Assembly (NCBI GenBank): GCA_036504875.1
Contig: DASXUK010000075.1
Coordinates: forward strand, 1 to 64,000
DNA length: 64,000 bases
Source of the DNA: JACPFJ01 sp036504875
GTDB taxonomy: Bacteria > Desulfobacterota > Desulfuromonadia > Geobacterales > Pseudopelobacteraceae
Direction: 5' to 3'
A program made the translations under genes and the position numbers. The notes below the pieces were generated by a model. It worked only from the letters and a program-made list of their open reading frames with translations, was not told the DNA's origin and did no database searches. Of the stretch, positions 33,360-42,374 are shown piece by piece. Each line of letters starts with the position of its first letter. Position 1 is the first letter of the stretch.

Positions 33360-34115
33360 TTATTTTTCATTTCCACTTATTGTCATAGTATTATTGACGC
33401 TTTTCACACCTTTTATCCAGCTGACCAGTTTGCTGACGTATTCCTTCTCGGCTTCTGAACCGGCCTTGCCAAACAAAGTCACCTCACCCTTATTTGTCTC
33501 GACCTTGGGCTTTACAGTGCTGCCGAAGCGTTGGCTCAGCAGTGCAACCTTGACCTGTGCAGTGACAGAAATGTCATCGATCTTTTCACCAAGCGACTGT
33601 TGATCGGTCTCATCCAGCACCCTCATTTCGTTCCTGACATCTTTAACCCCATCAATTCCTCTGATATACTGACTGATCTGTTCCTTTTGGTCCTGGCTGT
33701 CTGCGTCACCTCGCAAGGTTACTACTCCATCGTTTACGTAAATCCTGGTAGTGGGGCTGGTCTTCTGGTGCAGCATCAGCGCGGTCTTAACCTTTGCCTT
33801 AATCCATGTATCTGAATTCTCGACCGGCACACCCCCTTTTACCTCCAGACGATTCTCAACGTTTATGACACCCGGCAGATTCGACACCGTTTCCTGAGCC
33901 AGTTTTTTATGCGATTCTTCCGACACCGTTCCAGTCAAGGTTACAAATCCCTCCTTTGCAGAGATAGCAATTTGGTCTCCCTTTAGGTAGGTTTTGAAAA
34001 CGTATGACTGTCTGGCTGTGGCTTCAATACGTTCATCCATTTCAGTTGCGTAAACTGCCCCTCCTGTCACCAGCCATCCGGCAATCACCACCACCATCGA
34101 AGAAATAAATTTCAT
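33360..34115 (-). CDS. BON-domain periplasmic protein (OsmY-like)
   Basis: A 251-residue protein with a signal peptide (about 1-23, ends A-V-Y-A). Three BON domains follow at about 28-95, 105-170 and 178-247, each with a G-x-V-x-L-x-G strand: E-G-F-V-T-L-T-G, D-G-V-V-T-L-R-G and K-G-E-V-T-L-F-G. BON proteins are thought to bind phospholipid or support envelope integrity under osmotic and other stress. Strong AGGGGAG upstream. The gene is 44 bp upstream of the small membrane protein gene, likely one envelope-stress unit. Confidence 0.9.
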   Translation of the reverse strand: MKFISSMVVVIAGWLVTGGAVYATEMDERIEATARQSYVFKTYLKGDQIAISAKEGFVTLTGTVSEESHKKLAQETVSNLPGVINVENRLEVKGGVPVENSDTWIKAKVKTALMLHQKTSPTTRIYVNDGVVTLRGDADSQDQKEQISQYIRGIDGVKDVRNEMRVLDETDQQSLGEKIDDISVTAQVKVALLSQRFGSTVKPKVETNKGEVTLFGKAGSEAEKEYVSKLVSWIKGVKSVNNTMTISGNEK

Positions 34116-34274
34116 TAATAACTCCCCTAATCCGGCCTAACCAGCTTTGCGCCGATACACACTATGCTACGGCAGGGCCTTCTGCCTGAGTTGGTATAAC
34201 CGGTTCTCTTCTGTAATTTTACCTTGATTCGAGCCATCTTCAATCCTGGGTAAACAGAAATAGTTATCTAAAAA

Positions 34275-34427
34275 TCAGGAATGGATTATGGAGCTGATGT
34301 TACCGCCTACCGTTTCATCCTTGTTGGGCCCCTCTTTATCCTTGTTCCTGGTGGATGCACAGCTCGAAAGTGCTGCTAATAATCCGATACAGATCAGAGA
34401 TTTCGTATAGCGGTAAAATCGCGACAT
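34275..34427 (-). CDS. Small lipoprotein, 50 aa
   Basis: The start at 34427 is set by AAGGAGAGAG. The peptide M-S-R-F-Y-R-Y-T-K-S leads to a hydrophobic stretch and the lipobox A-L-S-S-C-A-S, with the lipidated Cys at residue 23. A short charged mature part (K-D-K-E-G-P-N-K-D-E) follows. No family was recognised. It precedes the BON gene by 159 bp on the same strand and fits the surrounding set of envelope genes. Confidence 0.65.
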   Translation of the reverse strand: MSRFYRYTKSLICIGLLAALSSCASTRNKDKEGPNKDETVGGNISSIIHS

Positions 34428-34596
34428 GGCTCTCTCCTTCTACTGGCTTGGTTTGAGTTTTCGCTAACGGAAGATTCAAATCCAACTATCATGCCAGTTG
34501 TTCTAGATTACTAAATGCCTGTTTTGGCGCTCATGTTTAGGGGCGTGCGGGATTGTTGATCGGAAGAACCGTCTTAGACACCATCACATCCAACGG

Positions 34597-34618
34597 AAAC
34601 CGTCAAATAGGACGGTTT
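34597..34618. repeat. Hairpin AAACCGTC/GACGGTTT in the 300-bp gap before the kinase operon
   Basis: The stretch 34428-34728 has no supported gene. It contains this perfect 8-bp inverted repeat with a 6-nt loop, which could be a terminator (TTTTC follows on the plus strand) or an operator for the divergent genes. Otherwise the gap should hold the promoters of the lipoprotein (leftward) and the kinase operon (rightward). Confidence 0.4.
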
Positions 34619-34728
34619 TCAGTTGCCGGTCAGGCGGCTGCTTTCGTTGTGGAATCACAAAGAGATGTTAATATTTTGAAGATAACAACTGCCACCAAAG
34701 CCAGTTGGATCAAGATATTGAGGTAGGT

Positions 34729-36339
34729 ATGCAGGTCAAAAAAAGGCTCCAGATCAACATGGTTGTTACAGCAATAACCGCCTTGGTTATCGCGCTGATA
34801 CTCTTCATCACCTATAACCGCGTTCAAGAAGCGGTAAATGGTGGAAAAGTCGCCGATCTGATAATCACCGGCAGCTTTGAGCGATTTATTATTAGGGAGG
34901 ATTTCCTGCGCAGCAATAATCCAGAGGCCGCAAGGCAATGGGCATCGAAGAATGAACAGATCGGCCGCCTGCTTCAAACAGCAGCGACAGAATTCAAGCA
35001 TGCAGATGACAATCAGATAGTAGCAGATCTTGTAACTGATCATGAATCGATCAATAGATTGTTCTCCACTGTCATTGAAAACCGTAGAAAAGTAACTACC
35101 GACGCTGACTCTGCCCGGCGAGTGAAGGAGGTCGAAGCCCGCCTGCTTACCCAGATCAACATGAAAACCCATGATCTCGTTTTACATGCCCGACAACTGC
35201 AGGACGCCAGCAACGAGCATGTCTTTGCCGAACTCAAGACAGCGGGTATCATCATACTAAGCATAATTGCAGCTGTTTCCCTGGCCGCCGTAATTAATTC
35301 CTGGGCCGTAGGCAGGATGATAGGCGAGCGTTTTGCTCAACTCCGCCATGGCAGCAATATTATCGGAGCAGGAAATCTGGACCACAGGATTGCCATGGAA
35401 GGTAATGACGAGTTTGCCGAACTTTCACGAGCATTTGATTCGATGACAGGCGAATTGCAGTGTTCTTACCATAAATTAGAAACAGAGATCGAAGAGCGCA
35501 AGCGAGCTGAAAAAGAACTACATAAAATTAAAGATGAGTTGGAGAACCGAGTTCAGGAGCGGACGCAAGAACTGACCCGGGCCCTAGAAGACCTGCGCAG
35601 GGAAAATGAGGAAAAACTGCGCACCCTGGAAGAATTGCGCACCAATGAGCGCATGCTGGTCCAGCAAAGCCGCATGGCTGCCATGGGAGAAATGATCGGC
35701 AATATCTCGCACCAGTGGCGACAACCGCTAAACATGCTGGGGTTGATCATCCAGGAGATCGGGTTCTCCTATAAAGAAGGTTATTTCAGCGCCGAGTATT
35801 TGGAAGCAAGCGTTGATAAGGCCATGCAGGTGATAACGGATATGTCCCTGACCATCGATGATTTCAGAAATTTTTTCAAACCGGAAAGACGGATTGAAAC
35901 ATTCAATATAAACGAGGCCCTGGAGAAAACGATCCTGCTTCTGGAAGGTGAATTCAAACAACTGCAGGTACAGCTGGATATTGATGTGGAAAGTGAATGT
36001 CCTGTAAAAGGGCTGCGCAACGAATTTTCACAGGTGCTTCTGAATATTCTTGCCAATGCAAGGGATGTATTTCGGGATCGAAAGATTGTAGAACCGCGGC
36101 TCACCATCCGGATATTCTGTGAAAGCGGCCGATCGGTGATTACTATTGGCGACAATGCCGGCGGCATACCGGAGGAGATCATCGGCAGGGTATTTGATGC
36201 CTATTTCACCACCAAAGGATCGGAAAAAGGTACCGGGATCGGACTGTTCATGTCCAAGACAATCATTGAAAAAAACATGAATGGCAGGTTAAGCGTACGC
36301 AATATAGCAGAAGGCGCCGAGTTCAGGATTGAGGTTTAG
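34729..36339 (+). CDS. Membrane sensor histidine kinase (HAMP, HisKA, HATPase)
   Basis: A 536-residue kinase. TM1 is at about 12-30, a 140-residue helical periplasmic sensor follows, and TM2 is at about 172-192. HAMP is at about 195-250 and a long coiled coil at 250-310. The phospho-acceptor box N-I-S-H-Q-W-R-Q-P-L-N has His at about 328, and the ATPase domain shows N-box N-I-L-A-N-A-R-D, G1 D-N-A-G-G-I-P and G2 G-T-G-I-G-L. The ligand is unknown. I chose the ATG at 34729 (TTGAGG upstream) over an upstream TTG at 34705. It is followed two bp later by a second kinase and then a receiver-only protein. Confidence 0.92.
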   Translation: MQVKKRLQINMVVTAITALVIALILFITYNRVQEAVNGGKVADLIITGSFERFIIREDFLRSNNPEAARQWASKNEQIGRLLQTAATEFKHADDNQIVADLVTDHESINRLFSTVIENRRKVTTDADSARRVKEVEARLLTQINMKTHDLVLHARQLQDASNEHVFAELKTAGIIILSIIAAVSLAAVINSWAVGRMIGERFAQLRHGSNIIGAGNLDHRIAMEGNDEFAELSRAFDSMTGELQCSYHKLETEIEERKRAEKELHKIKDELENRVQERTQELTRALEDLRRENEEKLRTLEELRTNERMLVQQSRMAAMGEMIGNISHQWRQPLNMLGLIIQEIGFSYKEGYFSAEYLEASVDKAMQVITDMSLTIDDFRNFFKPERRIETFNINEALEKTILLLEGEFKQLQVQLDIDVESECPVKGLRNEFSQVLLNILANARDVFRDRKIVEPRLTIRIFCESGRSVITIGDNAGGIPEEIIGRVFDAYFTTKGSEKGTGIGLFMSKTIIEKNMNGRLSVRNIAEGAEFRIEV

Positions 36340-36341
36340 CA

Positions 36342-39300
36342 TTGAAAAAGTCTCGCAAGCATATAGAAGGCTGGATAGCACGGATTCTTCCGGGACAGAT
36401 CCGGGCCAGGCTTTTTCTGCTGGTAGCACTGATGCTGCTGCCGCTGATATTGCTGATGGGCTGGAGCTATCGCCAGCGCTACGAAAACCGGCGTGATTTT
36501 GCCATACAAACCGAACTTGAGGTGGCCCAGGGTATTGCCACCACCTTTGCTGCGTTTGTGGCTGGCATCCAGCAGGAAAACCTGGCTATCGGCTATTCTA
36601 TCTTAGCACTCGCATTTAACGAAAATCCCCAGATCACCGAGCTGCTTCAGAAAGCGGCCGGCGATTTCCCGACCATCACAAACCTGAGCTGGGTCAGCCC
36701 GGAAGGGGTTGTGTTGGCCTCTAGTCTGCCTGAGGCTGTTGGGAAAAATCTTTATTCCCGCCCCTATTTCAATCGGATTCTTGCTGGAGCCCAGTTGTCG
36801 ATCGGCAATCTCTCGCTTGAAGGCGCCTTTGTAAAAGCCCCGACCGTTGCGATTGCGTCAGCTATTCGGGATGAACACGGTCTATTGCTGGGGTCGGTGG
36901 TCTCCGGAATCGAACCGACCCGGTTAGGGGAGGTGACTTTCACTCAACAACGTCCCCCCGGGGGGGCCTTTGCTATTTTCGACGCAGAAGGCACCCTGGT
37001 TTACCATAGCAGTATAAAGTTTCCCACTCCCGAGGTCCGATTACATTGGAAGGAGACCGACCCGGTACTGCAGCGGGTTCTGAAGGAGGGTCAAGCCGGG
37101 GCTGATCTGGCCACACTCGCTATCCCCGGTGGGAAATGGATCACCGCCCGGGTCCCGATTGCCGGTATCGGCTGGGTCGCCGGTGCCGGCCGCCAAGCTG
37201 CGGTGGCCTATGCTCCCATCCGGCAAGAAATGCTTAACGATATTTTTATTATCGGACCGGTATGCCTGCTGGCATTCCTGCTGGCCTCTCTGTTGAGCCT
37301 GACGATTGCCGAGCCGCTGCGCCGCCTGGAGCAGGATGCAAGCGCCATGGGGAGCGGCCAGATTATTAACCGCTTTGACCAGGACGCCCCGCTCGAGGTT
37401 CGGACCCTGCGGGAAACCATAGTGCAGATGACACGGGAATTCAGCAGCAGCTCAGAAGCGTTGCGGCAGAGCGAGGAGAGGTACCGCAACCTGTTCGAAT
37501 CGATGAGCGAGGGTTTTGCTATTTGCGATATCATCCTCGACCAGGAAAACAGGCCCTTTGACTACCGTCACATGCAGGTTAACCCCGCCTTTGAGAGGAT
37601 GACCGGTTTCCATAATGGATGCGCCATAGGTAAGACTGCCAGGGAACTGGTCGATTATGTTGAACCGTATTGGATCGAGACGTTTGGAGAAGTTGCTCTT
37701 TCCGGAAAAGCAGCCAGCCGCGAGGATTATGTGCAAAGCTTTGACAAATGGTACAACACCCGCGCCTTTAGCATGGGCAACGGCAGATTCGCCTATCTGT
37801 TCGAGGATGTGACCGAGCGTAAAAAAACAGAGAATAAACTCATGCTGGCCCAGCAAGAGTTGCAGAAGGCCAAGGACGAGCTTGAGGAGCGTGTTCGTGA
37901 GCGTACCAGCGAGCTGGAAGAGATCCGTCGCGATGTCGAAAATCGTAACCGTCGGCTCGAGGAGCTTTCCCACGAGCTGAAAAGGTCCCGTGACCGCTAC
38001 TGGAATCTCTACAATTGGTCCCCCTTGGGCTACCTGACTGTTGACGACCGGCTGGCCATTCTGGAGATCAATGTCGCCGGTTCGGAACTGTTAGGGGCCA
38101 AACGGACGGAGCTGCTAGGCGCCTCCATCAAGAACTATCTTTCTGATGAAAATTTGAAGCAGCTGCTCGACAGTTTCCAGGAGTGTTTGAAAGGCAACCA
38201 TACTGTTACCGAATTGAAGTTAGCCACCAATGGAGACAAACAGGTTTATGTACAAATCCACTGTGTGCCCTACAAGGGGCCGGGAGGCAATGAAAACCAG
38301 TATCGCACTGCTATAATCGACATCAGTAAGCTGAAGGAGACTGAAGAAAAATTATACCGCTTGAACCGGCTCTATTCCGTATTAAGTGAAACCGGCAAGG
38401 CCATTGTCCATTCCTGCAGCCAAACAGAGCTTTTTAGCAAAATCTGCCGCATTGCCGTGGAAAACGGTGGCTTTGTAAAGGCCTGTATAGGCATGATCGA
38501 TCAGCACAGCATGATGATCATACCGGCGGCGACCCATGGCTTGACTACAACCCTTATTAACTCGCAATGCATCTGCTTCAGGGAAAGATTGGACAATAGC
38601 GGTCCGGTAGCAACCGCCATCCGGGAAAAAGGTTATTATGTAAGCAATAACTGTATCGACGACCCTGATTCCGAAATAATGTGCAGCCAGAAACAGACTT
38701 TGGAAATCAAGTCCATGGCGGCCTTCGCACTTGTGGTTGACGGAAAACCAACCGGCATCTTTAACATCTCGTCCTCCGAGATTAATTTCTTCGGTCCGGA
38801 AATGATTGATCTACTGAATCAGATGGCTGCCGACATCTCATTTGCCATGGAGAACATGGAAAAGGAAAAAAATCGGCGCAAGGCCGAAGAAGCACTCAGG
38901 CAGGAAACAATAGAAAAGCTGCATGCCGTAGAAGAGCTTCGTCAGAAGGAACAGCTGCTAATCCAGCAAAACCGACTGGTGGCAATGGGTGAGCTGCTGG
39001 TCAATATATCCCATCACTGGCGGCAGCCGCTGAATGTCCTGGGACTGATGGTACAGGAGCTCTCTTTGAGCTACATGGATGGCTCCTTCAGCAAAGAGCG
39101 ACTGGAATCAAGAATAGGCGACGTTATGCAGGTTATCCTGAGAATGTCCCAGACAATAGATAACTTTACAAATATGTTCGAGCCGGAGGAAGGCAAGGTC
39201 TGTTTCGGACTGAACGAGCTAGCGCAAAAAACCGTTTCCCTCGTTGAAACCGGGTTTTCCGCCGAACATATCAAGATAGATTTTTGCGCAGAAGAGGAAA

Positions 39301-39653
39301 TATTTGTTGAAGGATTTCTGAATGAATTTTCTCAGGTAATGATTACAATTCTTATAAATGCCCGGGATGTGCTCCTGGGGCGCAAAATCAGCGCTCCGTT
39401 GATCACCATCAGAATCTGCCGCGAAAACGGAACAGCAGTTGTAACTATTTCTGACAACGGCGGCGGCATTCCAGAGGGCAAATTGCCACACATCTTTGAT
39501 CCGTATTTCACCACCAAGGAGCCTGATAAAGGCAGCGGTCTCGGCCTTTATATGGCCAAGACGATTATTGAGAAAAGCATGCAGGGATACCTGAAGGTTA
39601 AAAATACTGCCGATGGCGCAGAATTCAGAATTGAGGTGCAGTGTGTCAAATAA
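36342..39653 (+). CDS. Large sensor histidine kinase (Cache-HAMP-PAS-PAS-GAF-HisKA-HATPase)
   Basis: A 1103-residue kinase. TM1 is near 22-42, a double-Cache-like extracytoplasmic domain spans about 45-290, TM2 is near 297-322, and HAMP follows. Next come PAS domains around 375-490 and 555-675 with a coiled coil between, and a GAF-like domain around 685-845. The H-box N-I-S-H-H-W-R-Q-P-L-N has His at 891, and the HATPase has D-N-G-G-G-I-P and G-S-G-L-G-L. TTG start seven nt after GAGG. It has the same H-box type as the preceding kinase, and its stop overlaps the receiver gene start, so all three are one operon. Confidence 0.92.
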   Translation: MKKSRKHIEGWIARILPGQIRARLFLLVALMLLPLILLMGWSYRQRYENRRDFAIQTELEVAQGIATTFAAFVAGIQQENLAIGYSILALAFNENPQITELLQKAAGDFPTITNLSWVSPEGVVLASSLPEAVGKNLYSRPYFNRILAGAQLSIGNLSLEGAFVKAPTVAIASAIRDEHGLLLGSVVSGIEPTRLGEVTFTQQRPPGGAFAIFDAEGTLVYHSSIKFPTPEVRLHWKETDPVLQRVLKEGQAGADLATLAIPGGKWITARVPIAGIGWVAGAGRQAAVAYAPIRQEMLNDIFIIGPVCLLAFLLASLLSLTIAEPLRRLEQDASAMGSGQIINRFDQDAPLEVRTLRETIVQMTREFSSSSEALRQSEERYRNLFESMSEGFAICDIILDQENRPFDYRHMQVNPAFERMTGFHNGCAIGKTARELVDYVEPYWIETFGEVALSGKAASREDYVQSFDKWYNTRAFSMGNGRFAYLFEDVTERKKTENKLMLAQQELQKAKDELEERVRERTSELEEIRRDVENRNRRLEELSHELKRSRDRYWNLYNWSPLGYLTVDDRLAILEINVAGSELLGAKRTELLGASIKNYLSDENLKQLLDSFQECLKGNHTVTELKLATNGDKQVYVQIHCVPYKGPGGNENQYRTAIIDISKLKETEEKLYRLNRLYSVLSETGKAIVHSCSQTELFSKICRIAVENGGFVKACIGMIDQHSMMIIPAATHGLTTTLINSQCICFRERLDNSGPVATAIREKGYYVSNNCIDDPDSEIMCSQKQTLEIKSMAAFALVVDGKPTGIFNISSSEINFFGPEMIDLLNQMAADISFAMENMEKEKNRRKAEEALRQETIEKLHAVEELRQKEQLLIQQNRLVAMGELLVNISHHWRQPLNVLGLMVQELSLSYMDGSFSKERLESRIGDVMQVILRMSQTIDNFTNMFEPEEGKVCFGLNELAQKTVSLVETGFSAEHIKIDFCAEEEIFVEGFLNEFSQVMITILINARDVLLGRKISAPLITIRICRENGTAVVTISDNGGGIPEGKLPHIFDPYFTTKEPDKGSGLGLYMAKTIIEKSMQGYLKVKNTADGAEFRIEVQCVK

Positions 39654-40044
39654 CAGTCCCAAATCAGTTCCATCGATGATGGTTGCCGAGGATGACAAAC
39701 CGACCCGTGACCTGCTGGGGGCAATCATTTCCAGAAAATATCCCGAAGCAATTCTTTATTTTGCGGATAACGGCAAGACCGGGGTGGAGATATTCAAGGA
39801 ACATATGCCGGATATCGTCATCACTGACATCAAGATGCCGGTAATGGACGGCATAGAGATGGCCAGCCGGATAAAAGATATAAAACCGGATACTAAATTT
39901 ATTGTAGTCACTGCCTTTGGCAACAAGGTTTACCTCAGTAAATTCAGTGACATAGGCTATTACGCCTATATAACCAAACCGGTTGAATTCGCCAAGCTGT
40001 TCGAGGCCATCCAAAGATGCGCCGCCCAGGTTACTTCAAATTAA
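39643..40044 (+). CDS. Receiver-only response regulator (CheY-like)
   Basis: A 133-residue single receiver domain. It has acidic pocket E-D-D near residue 16, phospho-acceptor Asp62 in T-D-I-K-M-P, Thr in V-V-T-A-F, and Lys in Y-I-T-K-P. There is no output domain. I start it at the GTG at 39643 (GAGGTGCAGT upstream), giving an 11-nt overlap with the kinase stop; a longer frame from 39613 is also open. It is the likely phosphorylation target of one or both upstream kinases, and must act by protein contact or phosphorelay. Confidence 0.9.
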   Translation: MSNNSPKSVPSMMVAEDDKPTRDLLGAIISRKYPEAILYFADNGKTGVEIFKEHMPDIVITDIKMPVMDGIEMASRIKDIKPDTKFIVVTAFGNKVYLSKFSDIGYYAYITKPVEFAKLFEAIQRCAAQVTSN

Positions 40045-40057
40045 ACAGGAGATAATT

Positions 40058-40459
40058 ATGGAAACAATGGAGACCAGGTACGCTTTTGGTAGAAAGGTAC
40101 AGCTCTCATTCGAGGCAACCGAGCAAAAGGTGCGGGAAGAGCTGTTCAAGGAAGATTTCGGAATCCTGAGCGAAATCGATGTTGCAGGAAAATTCAAGGA
40201 AAAACTGGGTAAGGATTTTCGCAAATACATCATTCTGGGGGCCTGTAATCCGGCCTTGGCCTGGGAGGCCTTCAGCCATGAATTGAACATCGGCACCCTG
40301 TTGCCCTGCAATGTGGTTGTTTATGAAAGTGATGACCAAAGCACAGCCGTGATGGCCATGGATCCGGTTGCTGCGCTTTCACTGATTGGAAACGCACAGG
40401 TGGCCGACCTGGCCGCCACTGTTAAAACCAAGCTCCAACGGGTACTGGCAGCGCTGTAA
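40058..40459 (+). CDS. DUF302 domain protein
   Basis: A 133-residue cytoplasmic protein starting at the ATG at 40058 behind AACAGGAG. It has the DUF302 features: L-S-F-E-A-T-E-Q-K-V-R-E-E-L near the start, G-A-C-N-P-A-L-A-W-E-A in the middle, and L-L-P-C-N-V-V-V-Y-E. Structures of the family show a dimeric alpha/beta fold of unknown function, often linked to redox or metal stress. It lies 13 bp downstream of the receiver gene and is probably the last gene of the operon. Confidence 0.88.
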   Translation: METMETRYAFGRKVQLSFEATEQKVREELFKEDFGILSEIDVAGKFKEKLGKDFRKYIILGACNPALAWEAFSHELNIGTLLPCNVVVYESDDQSTAVMAMDPVAALSLIGNAQVADLAATVKTKLQRVLAAL

Positions 40460-40489
40460 GAACATCGGTCATTGATTGGCCGAAGTCTA

Positions 40490-42139
40490 TCAGGCAATCC
40501 TGAATTGACCAACTAAACCTTTCAGGTCTTCTGCCAGCTTGGCCAGGTGATTGGCAGCGTTAGACTCCTCATGTGAGGCAGCCGAGGTATGCCTCACCAC
40601 CTCTGTAATCTGCTGAATATTGTTACTAATCTCGAAAGTGGTGGCGGTCTGTTCCTCGGCCGCAGTGGCTATCTGATTTACCTGCATGGTCACATTGCCT
40701 ATCTGATCCAATATATCTTTCAAGGCATCACCTGATTTGGCAGCCTCTCTGGTCCCCAGCTCAACCTCCTGGACACCCTCAACCATTTCGGCAACAGCCA
40801 TTTTAGTCTCTGACTGGATTGATTTTATCATCCCGTCTATCTCGCGTGTTGCACGGGTAGTTCGCTCGGCAAGCGCCCTGACCTCATCAGCCACAACAGC
40901 AAAACCGCGCCCCTGCTCGCCCGCTCTGGCCGCTTCAATAGCTGCATTTAAAGCCAGTAAATTGGTCTGATCGGCTATGTCTTCGATAGTACCTATGATC
41001 TCACCTATCTGTTCGGAACGATTGCCGAGTGTGTCAACGGTCTTGGCAGTTTCGCGGACCCGTTCTGCTATGCGGCTCATGACCGCAATCGTGTTTTTGA
41101 CTACCACTGAACCCATCTCGGCAGTATTGTTGGCTTTTGAAGAGTCGTCTGCCGAACTGTGACAACTGTTGGCTATTTCTGATGATGTCGCTGACATTTC
41201 TTCACAAGCAGTAGCCACAGTTGCAGCCTGGGCAGCAAGTTCCTCAGAGCTTGTTGCCAGTTGTTCGGCAGTACTGTGCATCTGGGTTGCAGCAGCAGCT
41301 ACTTCGGCACTATTCTCGGCCAGCATGGATACAATTCCGGTCAACTTGATTGCCATATTATTCAACTCGTTGCCAAGCATACCCATTTCATCTTTTGAGG
41401 CAGTATTAGAACGCGCCTTTAGATCGCCGTCAGCTATGCGAGCCATTGTATCAAAAACATCCGACAGCGTCCGGGTCATTCCTCTGGCTATCAAAACCAC
41501 CATCAGCATGGAACCACATATAACCGCCAAAACAATAAGAATATTGATCTTCAGCTTTGCGTGATAAGCACTGTCGGCCGCCTTAAATGTTTCTTCACTT
41601 CCCCTGATACTGGATCCCACGATGGCGTTTATTGCCCCGGCCGGCTGAATGTAAAGGGGGCCGACCTTTTCGGCGCCAAATGTAATCGCCTCGTTGATCT
41701 GATTGGCATCATTGGCCTTATGTGCAGCCAGCAGCATCTCACCCAATTTCAGTCCGTTGCTTGCATATACCTCAAATCCATCATTGAATTGAGCAAGTCT
41801 TTTTGCATCGGATTCGTTTAAGCCTTTTTGTTGCAGCTCCTTGATTTCACTTCGTATGGTAGCAACAGACTTGCCGTACTCATTCCATTTCTGACTCAGT
41901 TTACCAGTGTCCTTAAGAACCATCATATATAAAAGGTCAAGACGAGCCATTAAAAACTCATTTTTTACATTACTGAAACGGGCCACATCATTAACGCTGC
42001 CATTAAGGTTGTTAAGGTCGCCGTTCAGATGTTTCATATCGATCAGCCCCATGCTGCCGACAATGACAAGCCCCACCGTGCTTATTCCCGAAAGCACCAT
42101 AAGCTTAGTGCGCATCTTCAAGTCCGACCACTTAATCAT
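40490..42139 (-). CDS. Methyl-accepting chemotaxis protein
   Basis: A 549-residue chemoreceptor. TM1 is about 12-32, a four-helix-bundle periplasmic sensor (4HB_MCP type) about 33-190, TM2 about 195-215, and HAMP about 217-270. The long signalling hairpin has its conserved tip D-Q-T-N-L-L-A-L-N-A-A-I-E-A-A-R-A-G-E near residue 390. No C-terminal CheR-binding pentapeptide is apparent (it ends L-V-G-Q-F-R-I-A). The ligand is unknown. GGAGGGC precedes the ATG. The upstream minus-strand leader holds a GEMM-I riboswitch and terminator, so expression is probably tuned by cyclic di-GMP. Confidence 0.93.
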   Translation of the reverse strand: MIKWSDLKMRTKLMVLSGISTVGLVIVGSMGLIDMKHLNGDLNNLNGSVNDVARFSNVKNEFLMARLDLLYMMVLKDTGKLSQKWNEYGKSVATIRSEIKELQQKGLNESDAKRLAQFNDGFEVYASNGLKLGEMLLAAHKANDANQINEAITFGAEKVGPLYIQPAGAINAIVGSSIRGSEETFKAADSAYHAKLKINILIVLAVICGSMLMVVLIARGMTRTLSDVFDTMARIADGDLKARSNTASKDEMGMLGNELNNMAIKLTGIVSMLAENSAEVAAAATQMHSTAEQLATSSEELAAQAATVATACEEMSATSSEIANSCHSSADDSSKANNTAEMGSVVVKNTIAVMSRIAERVRETAKTVDTLGNRSEQIGEIIGTIEDIADQTNLLALNAAIEAARAGEQGRGFAVVADEVRALAERTTRATREIDGMIKSIQSETKMAVAEMVEGVQEVELGTREAAKSGDALKDILDQIGNVTMQVNQIATAAEEQTATTFEISNNIQQITEVVRHTSAASHEESNAANHLAKLAEDLKGLVGQFRIA

Positions 42140-42180
42140 TTTGCCCTCCGGCAGTTATTGAGATATTGTTTCAAAGGATC

Positions 42181-42213
42181 AAAAAAGCCCACCATAGAAA
42201 AAGGAAGGCTTTT
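42181..42213 (-). terminator. Riboswitch-associated terminator ahead of the chemoreceptor
   Basis: On the minus strand AAAAGCC (42207-42213) can pair with GGCTTTT, within a 3' side that ends in six T residues (42181-42190 region). It lies between the aptamer and the chemoreceptor start at 42139, as expected for the expression platform of a transcriptional riboswitch. The stem is 7 bp with a 17-nt loop, so it is moderately strong. Confidence 0.5.
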
Positions 42214-42310
42214 ATTCAGCCACTTCAACAGCCCCTCTATCCCCCATTGGACAGGTAGCTTTGCGTCACATGGTTACCCATGTTTTGCCTTTTCGGTTAT
42301 GTACGGTGCG
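42214..42310 (-). ncRNA. GEMM-I (cyclic di-GMP-I) riboswitch, G20 type
   Basis: On the minus strand the GEMM-I core is readable: AAGGCAAA, then a hairpin ACATGG-GTAA-CCATGT with a GNRA tetraloop, then GACGCAAAGC, then the second helix CTGTCC...GGATAG. Aligned by eye to the V. cholerae Vc2 aptamer, the specificity position 20 is G (plus-strand C at 42289), the state that prefers cyclic di-GMP. The 3' part of the aptamer matches the consensus less well. It leads into the chemoreceptor gene. Confidence 0.72.
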
Positions 42311-42374
42311 CGAAAAACATACCCCTGACTTAAATAAATATCAATAAATTTTTGATAATGTTAAATATATTTTA

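Noticed and set aside
33194..33376. 60-codon minus-strand frame over the Lmo0937-type gene
   Set aside because: The overlapping 49-codon frame has the ribosome binding site and a recognised family pattern, so the longer frame is the shadow.
34630..35172. 180-codon minus-strand frame opposite the first kinase
   Set aside because: It lies antisense to the N-terminal half of a well-supported kinase, has no ribosome binding site and matches no family. It is a shadow frame.
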